Source: Asparagopsis taxiformis (taxonomy: Eukaryota > Rhodophyta > Florideophyceae > Bonnemaisoniales > Bonnemaisoniaceae). From it: DNA of 64,000 bases. The stretch spans positions 37,747 through 101,746 of the forward strand of contig JALQPE010000581.1 in NCBI GenBank assembly GCA_030407315.1. The letters run 5' to 3'. Every line of letters starts with the position of its first letter. Positions within the stretch are counted from its first letter, which is position 1. The position numbers were made by a program, and so were the translations under genes. The notes beneath the pieces are model-generated. The model did no database searches. It was not told the origin of the DNA and saw only the letters and a program-made list of their open reading frames with translations. Shown here piece after piece: positions 63,393 to 64,000 of the stretch.

Positions 63393-64000
63393 CTATTGGC
63401 GCGTTGTACGCTGTGAGCGGTTGGGTGGTTTTTTTCTTCCTCGCTCGCTCTTGCGGGTTTTTCTGTGGTTTCTTCTTCTGGTATGGTTTTGATGTTTTTC
63501 CCCCTTGACTCCATTTTGTTCCTGCCGTACTGTAAATTTTTTTGTTCGGCCTCCGCCCTGGTTGGGTTTGGCCTTTCCGTTTTTCTGGTCTGGGGGACTT
63601 GTGAAGTTTATCCTTGACTGGAGTGCGGTACGTCTTGCTGCAGTTTTTTGACCTGTGGGTCAATTAGTCTGCATCTATCCTTTGCTGTTCCTGTCGAGCC
63701 TTTTTTTCCTCGCCATTTTTGGAGTTCTTCTCGTCGTCTGATCAGATCATTTGTCCTAATCTCATTTTCACAAATGGGATAGAATATGGTCCAGGTTGGC
63801 TTCAGGCTTGCCAATTTTTTTTCGTCGGACGTCATGTTAGGCTTGTGGGTGTAAATTCTCTGCAGAGAGTTGTGTCAGAAGATGGATGTAGTTTGCGCTT
63901 CCAATGTTGTCGCTTATTTTCCATCTCCTTCTTGATATCTGCAAGCTCTCCCTTGCGTGCAGTGAGTATCCCATTGATAACTGTATTTTGAAACACCTTT
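63393..64000 (-). pseudogene. ORF1 broken by indels and window end, unit 9
   Basis: The C-terminal basic tail and part of the coiled coil are recognisable in shifting frames; the N-terminal third lies outside the window. Confidence 0.7.

Larger units (their letters stand above)
60978..64000 (-). mobile_element. Penelope-like element, unit 9, cut by window end
   Basis: The 3' 3023 bp of a ninth unit with dense small indels of both signs, increasing to the right. The 5' end lies outside the window. Confidence 0.85.

Noticed and set aside
33979..64000. The array as a satellite or CRISPR-like locus
   Set aside because: The units are 3.4 kb and encode a reverse transcriptase; there are no short repeat-spacer units.

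Overview
The window looks like an intron-poor eukaryotic nuclear chromosome end, probably from a protist or alga. No species is assigned. The evidence is an array of Penelope-like retroelements, a Crypton-type tyrosine recombinase, long uninterrupted ORFs, wide gene-poor stretches, and TTAGGGGA-type telomere-like repeats. There are no bacterial operons, rRNA genes or CRISPR arrays.

Layout. (1) 1-6935 is a relatively GC-rich block. A ParB-like gene (minus strand, cut by the window start) faces away from a two-frame locus on the plus strand that ends in a beta-class N6/N4 DNA methyltransferase domain. Between them lie four copies of a ~200 bp repeat, each with a hairpin and a perfect 14 bp palindrome. 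(2) 6931-6976 is a short interstitial telomere-like tract that supplies the methyltransferase stop codon. (3) 6977-20400 is AT-rich and gene-poor. It holds a full-length Crypton-like tyrosine recombinase (minus), two plus-strand paralogues that keep only its N-terminal half, and a decayed gene relic. (4) 20400-33638 holds a 1156-residue protein joining a ParB-like N-terminus to a 2-oxoglutarate/Fe(II) dioxygenase-like C-terminus, a TIR element, a small dispersed repeat family, a tRNA-like relic and a two-finger zinc protein near the end. (5) 33632-33978 is a 347 bp telomere-like tract, G-rich on the plus strand. (6) 33979-64000 is a head-to-tail array of nine ~3376 bp Penelope-like elements, eight complete and one cut by the window end, all on the minus strand. 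Successive units are joined by the 11 bp telomere-like motif GGGGATTAGGG.

Each array unit encodes a coiled-coil/basic ORF1 and a reverse transcriptase (ORF2) in the -1 frame. ORF2 has no GIY-YIG endonuclease after the RT. Element 3' ends face the telomeric tract. That is the geometry expected if the G-rich chromosome overhang primed reverse transcription, as known for endonuclease-deficient, telomere-associated Penelope-like elements. Sequence variants form a staircase: unit 1 is most different, unit 2 intermediate, units 3-7 essentially identical. Units 8-9 carry many small indels but few substitutions, which looks like unpolished contig-end sequence rather than decay.

The non-array genes share a theme of mobile DNA and DNA modification (ParB-like domains, a DNA methyltransferase, a dioxygenase, tyrosine recombinases), but a functional link between them is inference.
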